A stretch of 44,096 nucleotides of DNA from Oscillospiraceae bacterium (GCA_012520915.1 JAAYNJ010000001.1:1-44096), one strand, 5' to 3'. Counted from the stretch's first letter, positions 1 to 8,391 are shown. Translations and numbers: made by a program. Notes: generated by a model not told the origin, from the letters alone.

Positions 1-1355
1 CAACCTATGGTGCCGGGATGTACAATACCGGCTCCAGCCCGACGGTAGTTAACTGCACTTTTTCCGTCAACACGGCGACTTACGACGGAGGCGGGATGAT
101 GAATGATCAATCCGATACCAGAGTGGAAAGCTGCACCTTCACCGGCAACACGGGAAGAAGCGGCGGCGGGATGTTCAACTTTAATTGTTCCCCGAGACTG
201 ACCAATTGCACCTTTTCCGGCAACACTGCTACGGATACCGGCGGCGGGATGCTCAACAGAGATAACTCCCATTTAACGGCGGTGAACTGCACCTTTTCCA
301 GCAACACGGCGACGAATCACGGCGGCGGAGTATTTAACTATAATAATTCCAGTCCGACGATGGTGAACACTATAGTATGGAACAACACCGCCACCAATAA
401 TAATGGCAGTTCGGATATCTATCAGAACGGTGCTACCCTTACCCTGAACTACTGCGTGGTCGATTTGAACAAGTGTACATTCAAAAACCATGCTGTTTTA
501 GACCAAACGAATCTCATTTCAACCGACCCGGTGCTTATTCCGCTTGACAAAAACGGCAATGCCTTACCGGTATACTCAAACGCGTGGATCTTCGGTCTGG
601 GGCAGGGCAGTCCCGCAATCAACGCGGGGCTCGGTGTCGGAGAAACGGTCAATAACGCAGCTATCCCGAATCAGGACCAGCGCGGCGTGGCGAGACCGCA
701 GGGAGCGGGAGTTGATATCGGCGCTTTTGAGGCGGTGTTCCATACAATCAGTTACGACGGTAACGGCGGAGAAGGAAGCATGACGGCCGACAACATGATA
801 GAAGGTGAGACATTTGAACTTCCGGCGTGCACATTTACAGCTCCGGCAGGGAAACTGTTTATGACCTGGGCGATAGGCAGTGCGGGCAGCGCCACTACTG
901 CGGATGCGGGCACAACATATACCTTTACGGGGAATACCACGGTTTATGCCGTATATAGAGACAGTGTATCCCGGCTATATGCGGAATGGACCAAAGGTTC
1001 GGACACCCCCGCGAGCTTCACATCTGATGCCGAACTTACGGATTTTCTGTATGTGATGGTGAGTGATAACGTGGTGGATCCGGGCAATTATGACGCCACT
1101 GCAGGCTCGACAAAAATCGCCTTTAAAGCCGATTTTCTCAAGACTCTATCGGAAGGATTGCACCCGGTGAATATTGTATCAAGAACGGGTATCACCTACG
1201 GGATACTTAAAATCAAGTCTCCGCCGGCTCCTCCGAAGACCAGCGTACCGAGAACGGGCGACGGCATGGGAATATATACTCTTCCCGCGCTCATGCTCCT
1301 TTCCGCAGGCACGATAATCCTGCTTATCCGCAGGAGAAAAGCATCACAGAAATGA
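1..1355 (+). CDS. Sortase-anchored beta-helix repeat surface protein (C-terminal part, 5' truncated)
   Basis: The frame is open through the left window edge (codons TYGAG precede the first in-window Met), so about 450 C-terminal residues are present. The first ~140 residues are tandem ~25-aa repeats of the type GGGM.N...S...NCTFSxNTA, which is the pattern of a right-handed parallel beta-helix surface protein. They are followed by an AINAG...DQRG.ARPQG..VDIGAFE segment, the usual end of such helices. A Listeria-Bacteroides (InlB B/Flg_new-like) repeat comes next, with YDGNGGEGS and a closing TTVYAVY. The C-terminus has the sorting signal VPRTGDG, a hydrophobic helix and an RRRK tail. It is therefore probably exported and covalently attached to peptidoglycan by a sortase; the leading V in place of L makes it a variant LPxTG motif. 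The ligand is unknown. Confidence 0.85.
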   Translation, partial: TYGAGMYNTGSSPTVVNCTFSVNTATYDGGGMMNDQSDTRVESCTFTGNTGRSGGGMFNFNCSPRLTNCTFSGNTATDTGGGMLNRDNSHLTAVNCTFSSNTATNHGGGVFNYNNSSPTMVNTIVWNNTATNNNGSSDIYQNGATLTLNYCVVDLNKCTFKNHAVLDQTNLISTDPVLIPLDKNGNALPVYSNAWIFGLGQGSPAINAGLGVGETVNNAAIPNQDQRGVARPQGAGVDIGAFEAVFHTISYDGNGGEGSMTADNMIEGETFELPACTFTAPAGKLFMTWAIGSAGSATTADAGTTYTFTGNTTVYAVYRDSVSRLYAEWTKGSDTPASFTSDAELTDFLYVMVSDNVVDPGNYDATAGSTKIAFKADFLKTLSEGLHPVNIVSRTGITYGILKIKSPPAPPKTSVPRTGDGMGIYTLPALMLLSAGTIILLIRRRKASQK

Positions 1356-1725
1356 GATTAGCTTTTTATCTTCCGACGCCTTAATCAGATTAAATAACAC
1401 AATCCGTCAATGCGAGAAACCGCATTGACGGATTTACTCTTTAGCTATTCCTTTCCCCCTATTGTCAGGACAAACTTCGCTTTGATGTTTTTTCCCTCCC
1501 CTCGGCTAGGCTTCGCCTTCACCACCCCCCTCGGTCCCTGTGCCCTGTGGGTATGAGGTGGGCTTTTTTGTGCTCCGATCGAGGTTTAACTTCGCTGCCA
1601 ACCCGTTGTGGGTTTTATTTTCGATCCACCCGCGTTAAAATCACGGACATTTTTTCTTTCATCAAAAAACAGCTGAGTCACAACAACCGTGACACAACCG
1701 TTATATGCCGTATATTAAGGTATCT
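1356..1725. other. 370-nt non-coding, pyrimidine-rich stretch
   Basis: No convincing gene was seen on either strand. Apart from the 1401-1434 hairpin, the segment from about 1445 to 1640 is strongly C/T-biased on the plus strand. It also holds a short terminator-like hairpin, AACCC (1600-1604) / GGGTT (1610-1614), followed by TTATTTT. Small ORFs here lack a ribosome binding site and any recognisable protein character. Confidence 0.5.
1401..1434 (+). terminator. Perfect 14-bp hairpin after the surface protein gene
   Basis: AATCCGTCAATGCG (1401-1414) pairs perfectly with CGCATTGACGGATT (1421-1434) around an AGAAAC loop, 46 nt after the stop codon. The downstream T-tract (TACTCTTTAG) is weak. 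It may also serve the opposing minus-strand transcription unit. Confidence 0.7.
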
Positions 1726-3411
1726 TTAGGTAAACATAACCGGAATTTTTGTCTGAAAAACGGTGCCCCTGAGCCTCTTTTTATCGTCGTACATTTCCTG
1801 ATCGGCCCTTATGGCGGTGGAATATATGTCTTTGTCCAAAGATGCGTCATATTTTGCGAATCCCAAAGATATGGAAAAATCGTATTCACACCGGATGTTT
1901 ATTAACTCCATCTCCCTGCGAACCGCACCGATTATTTCGATTATATTATCCTCATCGGCGTTTTTAACGATTACGGTAAACTCGTCCCCGCCCACACGGT
2001 AAACATCGCCGAGCTGTTCGAAATGCTTCGACAGAACTTCGTAGGTGTTCATTATTGCCTGGTCTCCGAAGGAATGACCGAAGTTGTCGTTTATATGCTT
2101 TAACCTATCGGTATCCGCCTGGACTATAACTACCCCTTCGGGTTCGGTAATGCAATTAATGTCATCAATAAACCGCGCGCGGTTTTTCGCTCCGGTAAGG
2201 GCATCGGTATAGGCCATTTTTTCGAAATACTCGCTTTCCTCCATCTGCCTTACCCTCGCTCTGTAATCCCTTACACGGTAGGTTATCATCAGTACGGAAA
2301 AGATTGACAAGCCTATGAGCATGAAATAGGAGGTTTCTTTCTGACCGGTTATATAAAATGCGCCTATCTCTATAAATATAAAAACGAAAAAGACGGCTGT
2401 GGCGAAGAATTCTCTTCTTGCATGTTCGTTTTTATAGGCAATCGCCTCCACAAGGAAAACCAGAATATAGTACACGCAGGTAATCGCTATAAGCGCCAGA
2501 GATATAACTAGGGAATCCGTAATTCCCGAGACGTTGAAAAACTCAAGACCCAGATTGACGGCCGCATTTATAACCGACAGGGTTGCTATAATGTTTGCGG
2601 AAAACCTGTTTTTCATCGGAACGGTTTCTTTGATATACAGATTTATGGCTACGGGGGATATCAGTATGGCCAGCAACGGAGCTCTCGTAACATAATAGGT
2701 GTTGTGGCTGATAATCTGCAAAATTCCCGATTCTCCTAATAACCAGCTCCCCATTATAAATATATAAGTGCCCAGATAGAAAAAAGCTTTGTTTATTCCG
2801 TTGTGAAGCGCCGATATAAAACTGAGGACGATAATAAGCGCTCCCGCTATGGTAATAGCAAAGGGCAATATAATCCAAAGGCCTTTTTGGCTGTATATAT
2901 GATTGAGCATCGCCGCTCTGTTGCCGGTGAAAATCTCGGGCGCATATCCGCGGTATGCGGGTTTGTGGGAGAAGAGGGTGATTTCTATTTCCTTGCCCAC
3001 GTTTTCCGGCACGGTGTCGACAAATACCCAAAAACTTCCGAAATCCCTGCCGAGATAATTGCTGTATTCGGTTCCAATGTCATAAACCGTATCGCCGTCG
3101 ATTTTTACAACCACCGACTGCATGTAAGCTTTAAAAGCCACAACGTCCCCGGGATTTATATTGTCCGGAATGGTGTTTTTTATTACCAGACTTTCATTTT
3201 CCTTAACTTCAAGATGAAAGGGCGTATTGAATTCAATAATATACCCGTCGGCGTCTCTTATCCAGCCTTTTGAAAAGGAACGGACTTCATTATCCATAAG
3301 ATTGATATCCGGCATGTCGAAGGCGGAAGTAAAGGAAAATAAAGAGAAGATAATAAAGACGGATAATGCCAGGAAACCTAATTCATTAAATTTTACGAGC
3401 GCTTTTTTCAA
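1726..3411 (-). CDS. Membrane diguanylate cyclase (7TM + GGDEF)
   Basis: About 561 aa if translation starts at the TTG ending at 3411, which has a GAGAGGGGG Shine-Dalgarno upstream. The longer TTG start at 3435 has no such site. Order of parts: an N-terminal membrane anchor, an extracytoplasmic beta-rich domain of about 170 residues, about seven membrane segments, then a C-terminal GGDEF domain. That domain shows TDALTGAKNR and an intact RVGGDEF active site, so cyclic di-GMP synthesis from GTP is expected. The layout resembles 7TMR-DISM sensors, in which an outside ligand controls the cytoplasmic catalytic domain. The allosteric RxxD inhibitory site is not present before GGDEF (the residues are QLGD), so product inhibition at that site is unlikely. 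It is monocistronic; the input signal is unknown. Confidence 0.9.
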   Translation of the reverse strand: MKKALVKFNELGFLALSVFIIFSLFSFTSAFDMPDINLMDNEVRSFSKGWIRDADGYIIEFNTPFHLEVKENESLVIKNTIPDNINPGDVVAFKAYMQSVVVKIDGDTVYDIGTEYSNYLGRDFGSFWVFVDTVPENVGKEIEITLFSHKPAYRGYAPEIFTGNRAAMLNHIYSQKGLWIILPFAITIAGALIIVLSFISALHNGINKAFFYLGTYIFIMGSWLLGESGILQIISHNTYYVTRAPLLAILISPVAINLYIKETVPMKNRFSANIIATLSVINAAVNLGLEFFNVSGITDSLVISLALIAITCVYYILVFLVEAIAYKNEHARREFFATAVFFVFIFIEIGAFYITGQKETSYFMLIGLSIFSVLMITYRVRDYRARVRQMEESEYFEKMAYTDALTGAKNRARFIDDINCITEPEGVVIVQADTDRLKHINDNFGHSFGDQAIMNTYEVLSKHFEQLGDVYRVGGDEFTVIVKNADEDNIIEIIGAVRREMELINIRCEYDFSISLGFAKYDASLDKDIYSTAIRADQEMYDDKKRLRGTVFQTKIPVMFT

Positions 3412-3483
3412 TCCTTGGATTTCCCCCTCTCTCAAACATTACTATTTTAACGATTAATGAGGTTAACTTCAAGTCCGAAACCG

Positions 3484-3523
3484 CAGAAGTTCCCGGAAAA
3501 ACCTAATATTCCGGGAACTTCTG
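3484..3523. terminator. Perfect 15-bp hairpin terminator
   Basis: CAGAAGTTCCCGGAA (3484-3498) pairs with TTCCGGGAACTTCTG (3509-3523) around a 10-nt loop. It lies downstream of the minus-strand lipoprotein gene that ends at 3600. Neither side has a long T-run, so termination efficiency is uncertain. Confidence 0.6.
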
Positions 3524-3599
3524 TTTATGATTATAAAAATTAAGGCTTGCGATAAAAAGCGTCATATCGAAAGGCGGTGAAATCGTCCCGGTTTGAAAT

Positions 3600-4160
3600 T
3601 TATTGGAAGAAACCCGCATCGGGCCAGCCTTCCGGCTGTCCGTCGTAACCATCTTCCACGACATCAAAAAGCGGGAAGAAGTTTACATAAGAATAGTCAA
3701 ACGTGTCGTTTTCCTCCGCCACGGTGATGTCCCAGCGTCCGTCGGAATAGACTGTCGCGTCCGGCCAGTCATCTTTGTAATCGTGCTCCGTCTGAAGTTT
3801 AAAACCGTAGGATTCGAGACGCTTGCCGTAGGCGTCGATGTCCGCCTGTTTGTACTTGATGTCGGTTGTATAAAAGCTCCTGTCGGGCGCCCAGCCGTTG
3901 GGCCCGATTTCGCCGTTAACCGGCGTCGGAATTTCTTTCGGCCAGCCGTCGGGTGCGGGAATGCCGGGTTCCGGATCGGGAGTGAGGGGCTTTTCGGCCT
4001 CCTCTTTTTGAGTATCGTCCGATTTATCTTCAGATGCTTTGTCTTCGGCCGGCTTGCTCTGTGACACATCTTCCTCGAGGGCAGTATCTTTCTTGCCGCA
4101 GGAGGTAAGCACCGTCAAACAAAGTGTTATCGACAACAGTATCAGGATTATTCTCTTCAT
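3600..4160 (-). CDS. Predicted lipoprotein of unknown function
   Basis: 186 aa, starting at the ATG of MKRIILILLS, which has GGAGG 8 nt upstream; a longer in-frame start at 4208 has no comparable site. It has a signal peptide with lipobox LTSC, so membrane anchoring through a lipidated cysteine is expected. An acidic/Ser-rich linker rich in E, D and K (about residues 25-60) follows. The folded C-terminal domain contains the conserved-looking WPKEIPTP and a PNGWAPDRS segment. I do not recognise a named family. Upstream lie a good promoter and tandem repeats identical to those in front of the LytTR regulator gene, so it is probably a direct target of that regulator. Confidence 0.75.
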   Translation of the reverse strand: MKRIILILLSITLCLTVLTSCGKKDTALEEDVSQSKPAEDKASEDKSDDTQKEEAEKPLTPDPEPGIPAPDGWPKEIPTPVNGEIGPNGWAPDRSFYTTDIKYKQADIDAYGKRLESYGFKLQTEHDYKDDWPDATVYSDGRWDITVAEENDTFDYSYVNFFPLFDVVEDGYDGQPEGWPDAGFFQ

Positions 4161-4274
4161 TGCATTTTCCTCCGTATCAAAAGTCGGTATGTGTTTTTGC
4201 GCCGTCATTCATTTAAAAAAACTGATTGAACTCACCGAGGCAGCAACACAAAAAGGGTTTTAACCCTTAACCCG

Positions 4275-4342
4275 ATTATATTGATTCGTTATCAGCTAAA
4301 CAATGACTTCGTCGCATTCGGTCGTTTTTGGTTGCATTCGGT
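4275..4342 (-). promoter_or_regulatory. LytTR-type operator pair and promoter of the lipoprotein gene
   Basis: Reading the minus strand, two ACCGAATGC-type repeats (plus-strand GTCGCATTCGGT 4311-4322 and GTTGCATTCGGT 4331-4342) have a 20-bp period, that is two helical turns. They sit just upstream of TTGTTT (4298-4303), a 17-bp spacer and a consensus TATAAT (4275-4280). This placement fits an activator acting at the -35 region. The repeats match those at 5444-5475. Confidence 0.7.
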
Positions 4343-4445
4343 TAAAAAACCGGACAAAAAACGGGCGTTTTAAAAGTTTCGCCCGCTGTAATTCGTTTTT
4401 AGAATAAGATTATCCGCTTAAAATATGAGAAATTTAACAGGGAAG

Positions 4446-4919
4446 CTACTTACTATCCGTTTCGGCGCTCTTTTTATACTCCTGCGCGAGGAGGTTCATC
4501 TGTCTGATTTCCGTTTTCCAGACGGCATACATTATAAGCCATATCAGGGCGTAGGCGAAGATGATAAAGCCGGACACTATCAGTATGGGAATTAGACCGA
4601 AAGAAAACCAATGCAGGAGCAGCCCCGATATCAGAAAGCTCAAGAGTATAAGCATACAGTGCACTGTCGAGGCGCGAAGCAGACTCCATTCCTCTATGTC
4701 GAAAAGACACATTCCGCCGAATGATATCATGCCGAATATTCCGGCGAACACGGTTTGAACTACTACCGCTCCGGTCTGCCCGCAGCTTTCCGTGAGCTTG
4801 GGCATGCAGATTAGAAGCTCCCCGAGACTCAGGTGGTTTACCAGCAGAGTAATAAGGTGTCCGATAAACGCGCCGACAACAAACCCTATAAGAGATTTTT
4901 TTACCAGGCATTTTTTCAT
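4446..4919 (-). CDS. DUF3021-type four-TM membrane protein, partner of the LytTR regulator
   Basis: 157 aa with four hydrophobic segments (roughly residues 9-30, 52-75, 84-105, 108-132) and a charged cytoplasmic tail. The size, topology and gene order match DUF3021 proteins, which are encoded immediately after small LytTR DNA-binding proteins in Firmicutes. Its start overlaps the regulator's stop by 4 nt (ATGA), so translation is coupled. In characterised LytTR regulatory systems the membrane partner restrains the regulator until a membrane or cell-envelope cue is sensed. The same role is inferred here and not shown by the sequence. Confidence 0.75.
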   Translation of the reverse strand: MKKCLVKKSLIGFVVGAFIGHLITLLVNHLSLGELLICMPKLTESCGQTGAVVVQTVFAGIFGMISFGGMCLFDIEEWSLLRASTVHCMLILLSFLISGLLLHWFSFGLIPILIVSGFIIFAYALIWLIMYAVWKTEIRQMNLLAQEYKKSAETDSK

Positions 4920-5380
4920 TTTTTTGCCCTCCTCTTAAGCAGCATTTCACGAATCTGCTTGGCGTATCGTCTCGACGTGTAGGATACTATCCCGTGTTCC
5001 ATATTTACCTGAATTATTCCTCCGCCAACGAACTCCCAGTTTTTAAGATATTTCAGGTTAATTATTTCCGACTGGGATATCCGCACGAACCACGCGGGAT
5101 CAAGACACTCCTCGACGCGTATCAGCGCGTCCTTGATTATATAGTCGCCCCCAGGGGTTTTAGCCGTAACATATCGGCCGTCGCGCATCACCAGAATAAT
5201 ATCCGAAGTGTTTATGTCATATCTTTCCGAAAGAAGCTGACCGGATACCGTCTGTCCGGAATGCTCCGAGAGAAGCGTCAGAAGCTTTTCAACCTGTTCG
5301 TTTTTCTCGGCGGCGCGAAGGGTGATTTCAATATCATCTCCGACTGCGTCGTCGAGAATAAAACGGAATTTTACACTCAC
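4916..5380 (-). CDS. LytTR-family DNA-binding transcriptional regulator
   Basis: 154 aa from a GTG start with AAAGGAG 8 nt upstream. There is no receiver domain. The N-terminal ~45 residues are beta/helical, and the rest is a LytTR DNA-binding domain with the typical FVRISQSEIIN...YLK and the final SRRYAKQIREML helix. It probably binds tandem ACCGAATGCGAC direct repeats, which occur upstream of this gene (5444-5475) and of the neighbouring lipoprotein gene (4311-4342). That implies autoregulation and a local regulon. It is cotranscribed with the DUF3021 partner. Confidence 0.85.
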   Translation of the reverse strand: MSVKFRFILDDAVGDDIEITLRAAEKNEQVEKLLTLLSEHSGQTVSGQLLSERYDINTSDIILVMRDGRYVTAKTPGGDYIIKDALIRVEECLDPAWFVRISQSEIINLKYLKNWEFVGGGIIQVNMEHGIVSYTSRRYAKQIREMLLKRRAKK

Positions 5381-5415
5381 AGACGGCTCCTTTCTTTATC
5401 TCATTTTCATTTTAA

Positions 5416-5475
5416 ATTATATTTTTCGGTATGCAACGCTCCCGTCGCATTCGGTTCTTTTTCGTCGCATTCGGT
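5416..5475 (-). promoter_or_regulatory. Autoregulatory LytTR operators and -10 box of the lytTR-DUF3021 operon
   Basis: Two identical 12-mers (plus-strand GTCGCATTCGGT at 5444-5455 and 5464-5475) are spaced 20 bp apart. A consensus TATAAT (minus strand, 5416-5421) lies downstream, but at the -35 position the sequence is CGGGAG, which is poor. The absence of a -35 box suggests that the promoter depends on bound activator. Confidence 0.65.
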
Positions 5476-5622
5476 CGGGTTTCGGTTTTGAAAAGAGAAA
5501 GGTTATCATATTTTTGCAATCAAAAGTATAAATATTTATATTTTAAAAAGTAAAAATATATATTAAATAGAGCGTAATCAGTTTTGACAACGCAACACAC
5601 ACTTTTGTTGCTTTTATAAAAA

Positions 5623-6264
5623 CTATTCTTCCATCTTCTTTTCACAACTTTTTTCCAAAGGACACCCGAAACATTCGGGTTTCTTTTTGCAGTGTTCCTT
5701 GCCGTTCTGCACAATCAGAGCATGAAAATCACCGTAGAGTTTCGCGTCTTTGGGAAGATTTCTTTCGCAGAAGTCTTTAATTTCCATATAGCTGTTTCCG
5801 GCATTTATAGGGAAACGCCCGAAGAACCTCACGGTATAGGCGTCCACGACGAATGTCGGGAGATTAAACGCATAGAGCAGAATGGAGTCCGCCGTTTCGT
5901 TTCCGACTCCCCGAACCTTTAAAAGCCCGGCGCGGATACTTGACAGGGGAGCGCTTCTTATCAAATCGATATCGCAGTTACAGCCCGTAAACCACTCGGT
6001 TACGGCCTTTAAATACCGCGACTTCTGTCTGAAAAAACCCGCCGGACGGACTATTTCCTCAAGTTCCTCCGTCGGCATATTTAATATTCTCTCGGGCGAC
6101 AAATTTCCCTCAAACCGCCCGAGCGCCTTTTCCACATTTGTCCAGGCGGTATTCTGCGTGAGAACGGCGCCGACGATAACCTCGAACGGCGATTCCGCCG
6201 GCCACCACTCAAGATCGCCGTAACGGGAACTTAGGGTCTTATATATTTCTTTAAGCTTTGACAT
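5623..6264 (-). CDS. Endonuclease III-like DNA glycosylase (HhH-GPD, 4Fe-4S)
   Basis: 213 aa, full family length. It has an HhH-GPD fold with the hairpin LKVRGVGNETAD and the catalytic Asp in VVDAYTVR. Four C-terminal cysteines (HCKKKPEC, FGC, EKSC) are spaced Cx5Cx2Cx5C for an iron-sulfur cluster. Its role is base-excision repair of damaged or mispaired bases in the cytoplasm. The lysine that gives E. coli Nth its AP-lyase activity (GVGRKTA) is replaced by Glu (GVGNETA), so this is more likely a monofunctional glycosylase. The substrate is not predictable from the sequence. It is transcribed alone, with AAAGG before the ATG. Confidence 0.85.
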   Translation of the reverse strand: MSKLKEIYKTLSSRYGDLEWWPAESPFEVIVGAVLTQNTAWTNVEKALGRFEGNLSPERILNMPTEELEEIVRPAGFFRQKSRYLKAVTEWFTGCNCDIDLIRSAPLSSIRAGLLKVRGVGNETADSILLYAFNLPTFVVDAYTVRFFGRFPINAGNSYMEIKDFCERNLPKDAKLYGDFHALIVQNGKEHCKKKPECFGCPLEKSCEKKMEE

Positions 6265-6345
6265 GGCATACCTTTTCTTAAAAAAATTAAAAATACATTC
6301 CCAGCGCCTCGATAAAATGAAGAGCGGGTCTTTTGGCGGCGATAT

Positions 6346-6397
6346 AAAAAAGCAACCGGCGAATTGCTATAATCCTGCTTTTCCGTTTGCCGGTTGC
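6346..6397 (-). terminator. Intrinsic terminator of the methyltransferase-like gene
   Basis: GCAACCGGC (6352-6360) pairs with GCCGGTTGC (6389-6397). On the minus strand the hairpin is followed directly by TTTTTT (6346-6351), a textbook rho-independent terminator for the gene ending at 6402. Confidence 0.85.
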
Positions 6398-6401
6398 ATT
6401 G

Positions 6402-7073
6402 TCACCAGATATAGGGGACAAGTCTGTACTTTATGCGGGTTTTATACTCCGAATAGCCGTCCAGTTCTTTTTCCAAAACCTTTTCTTCGTTTTTTATCCT
6501 TTTAACCGTGATTGCCGGGTATATCAGAAAGACAGCGAATGAAAACAAAGAGCCGAGCACCAGAGGCGCGGATAAAAACAGCAATACGGTGGCGGCGTAC
6601 ATCGGGTGCCTTACAATTCCGTAAAGCCCGGTGTCGACGACTTTTTGGTTTTCCTGAACCTCTATTGTCCTCGAAAGATAGGTGTTTTCTCGCAGAACCT
6701 CGACATACAGCAGATACGCGGACAGGAAAACCGCCGCTGCCGCAAAAACTATGCCTTTCGGCAGAAGGAGCCATTTAAAGCGGTAATCCAGCCCGGCAAC
6801 AACAAAACCGCCGATAAACATGAGCGCGCTCAGAAATACCACGCTCTTTTGCTCCGTTTCCTTTTCTTTTGCATTGAGTCTCCTGCGCAAAAGCTCCGGG
6901 TTTTTTACCGCCAGAACGATTCCCGTAATAAGCATGGGAATGAAAAGTACGGCGATAAACAGCCATGCGTTCCAATACTTGAGGGTTCCCGCCGGGATAA
7001 ACAGCAATGCCGAGAGCAGCAAAAGCCCGGACAGATATTTAACTGTCGCCTGAACAAAAAGCTTTTTATACAT
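6402..7073 (-). CDS. Isoprenylcysteine carboxyl methyltransferase-like membrane enzyme
   Basis: 223 aa with about five membrane segments. The C-terminal half has the ICMT/PEMT-type signature: DTGLYGIVRHPMY (SAM-binding RHPxY) and, near the end, KNEEKVLEKEL...Y..Y. This predicts an integral-membrane SAM-dependent methyltransferase. Bacterial members are broad and mostly uncharacterised; the substrate may be a lipid or a small hydrophobic molecule. A strong GGGAGG lies 9 nt before the ATG, and a dedicated terminator follows, so it is a single-gene unit. Confidence 0.8.
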   Translation of the reverse strand: MYKKLFVQATVKYLSGLLLLSALLFIPAGTLKYWNAWLFIAVLFIPMLITGIVLAVKNPELLRRRLNAKEKETEQKSVVFLSALMFIGGFVVAGLDYRFKWLLLPKGIVFAAAAVFLSAYLLYVEVLRENTYLSRTIEVQENQKVVDTGLYGIVRHPMYAATVLLFLSAPLVLGSLFSFAVFLIYPAITVKRIKNEEKVLEKELDGYSEYKTRIKYRLVPYIW

Positions 7074-7181
7074 TAACGCTTTCCTCCCGGCTCAAATTTT
7101 AATTATTACACCACAGGTAAGAACGGGGCGGTTTTTACAGACTAAAAGTTCGGGGGAGTTAAAAAGATAACCCTGCCCTGA

Positions 7182-7649
7182 TTAAAAGAAAAAACGGTTT
7201 TCTCCGAAGTGTTCCTCATTTTCCGAAATCAGTTCTTTCAACCTTTCCAGTCTTTTTGACAAAGTTATTCGTCTTTCAGTCAGGTCGTCGTATTCGGGAT
7301 CATGCCTTACGAAAGGAACCCAGTCTTCAAAATGAAGGGTGATGTCGTCGTACAAATTTCTGCAAAATTCAATCATGTTTGTATGAGAAAATTCATGAAC
7401 GACATCTTCCCTCTCAAGTGGGGAACGCCCGTAATCTTCAATAATAATATGACAGTTCCAGTAGCTGACTGTGCAAAGAAATCTTTCCGGTTCAAGATTT
7501 CCGTTTACACAAAACGGATCCAATGTTTCAAGTCCCCGGATTGCCTTATCAACCCAGTTTAGAGGAAGCTCAACGAGGTAACTCAACCAATAAACTCCGC
7601 TGCCCTCAAGCTGAAAAGCCGTCCAGCCGTATTCCGGTTTGCTTAACAT
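7182..7649 (-). CDS. Hypothetical cytoplasmic protein
   Basis: 155 aa with GGAGG before the ATG. It has no signal peptide or membrane segment. The N-terminal half is rich in Trp, Tyr and Leu (GVYWLSYLVELPLNW). The middle holds a strand-like YWNCHIIIEDYG, and the C-terminus is a highly charged helix (TERRITLSKRLERLKELI) that may form a coiled coil. I do not recognise the family. Codon use and the ribosome binding site look like the neighbours, so it is probably a real gene. Confidence 0.6.
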   Translation of the reverse strand: MLSKPEYGWTAFQLEGSGVYWLSYLVELPLNWVDKAIRGLETLDPFCVNGNLEPERFLCTVSYWNCHIIIEDYGRSPLEREDVVHEFSHTNMIEFCRNLYDDITLHFEDWVPFVRHDPEYDDLTERRITLSKRLERLKELISENEEHFGENRFFF

Positions 7650-7704
7650 TATATTTTCCTCCGAAGATTAAAAATTCACTAAGCATGAACCGCTCTTAAA
7701 AATA

Positions 7705-8391
7705 TTAATCCTCAATGACTCTGATTTTGTATATCTGACCCGGCTCCGCGGGATATGATGTTTCCGGATCGCCGTTTTCTAAGGTTCCGTCAAACCAGAC
7801 CTCGACCTTACAGCCTTTCAACCCCTCTGCGGTTACGGTTTTTCCGTCTTTTGAATAATCCAGATTGTCTATCGGAAGACGAACGGGTTTAATAAGCTCC
7901 CCGAGCAGCCAATCAATTTTATCGGGATTTTCGGTAACGGTTACAAGCAGGCTGTCGCCTTGTATTTTCGTTACTTCCGCCGTGAAATGAGCGACGCAGT
8001 CGGGTATCGTCCAGCTGCTTATCGCAATATCCTGAAAAATTATCCACTTGTCATTGATTTTTACATTGATGTGGGCGGTGTCCCAAAGCTGATATTCATA
8101 TCCCGTGCCGAAATTCGACTCGTTGTCCTTTTCGGGTATTTTTGATGAATCAACCGAACTTGTGATTTCTCCGTCCGCAGTTCCGCAGGTAACACTGCTG
8201 TTGACATAACCCATATCCATATACAGACGCCCGTCCACCATTACGACGGGAGGCAAATCGACATCGGTGCTTTCTTCGCTTTCCTCCACCGCAGGCGGAA
8301 AAGGAGTTTGCGTATTCTTATTTTTTTCGCAGGAGGATAAAAGTATAAAACAACAGAACGATATCGTTATAACGGTCGCCAATTTTTTCAT
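7705..8391 (-). CDS. Predicted lipoprotein of unknown function
   Basis: 228 aa starting at MKKLATVITI, with AGGAGA upstream; a longer start at 8415 is less likely. The signal peptide ends in lipobox LLSSC. A Thr/Pro/Glu-rich linker follows, then a region with VDGRLYMDMGY, an ADGEI.SSVD segment, and SNFGTGYEYQ. This is a composition I associate with extracytoplasmic lipoproteins of Clostridia, but I cannot name the family. The last ~90 residues form a probable beta-rich domain (ITVTENPDKIDWLLG... VEVWFDGTL) reminiscent of small OB/DUF3221-like domains. It is surface exposed, anchored to the membrane, and its ligand is unknown. Confidence 0.7.
   Translation of the reverse strand: MKKLATVITISFCCFILLSSCEKNKNTQTPFPPAVEESEESTDVDLPPVVMVDGRLYMDMGYVNSSVTCGTADGEITSSVDSSKIPEKDNESNFGTGYEYQLWDTAHINVKINDKWIIFQDIAISSWTIPDCVAHFTAEVTKIQGDSLLVTVTENPDKIDWLLGELIKPVRLPIDNLDYSKDGKTVTAEGLKGCKVEVWFDGTLENGDPETSYPAEPGQIYKIRVIED

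Noticed and set aside
2803-3273. 156-aa plus-strand ORF over the diguanylate cyclase gene
   Set aside because: Antisense frame of the conserved membrane domain with no supporting features.
3603-4064. 153-aa plus-strand ORF over the lipoprotein gene
   Set aside because: Antisense shadow of a clear lipoprotein with signal peptide and ribosome site; its own sequence has no recognisable protein character.
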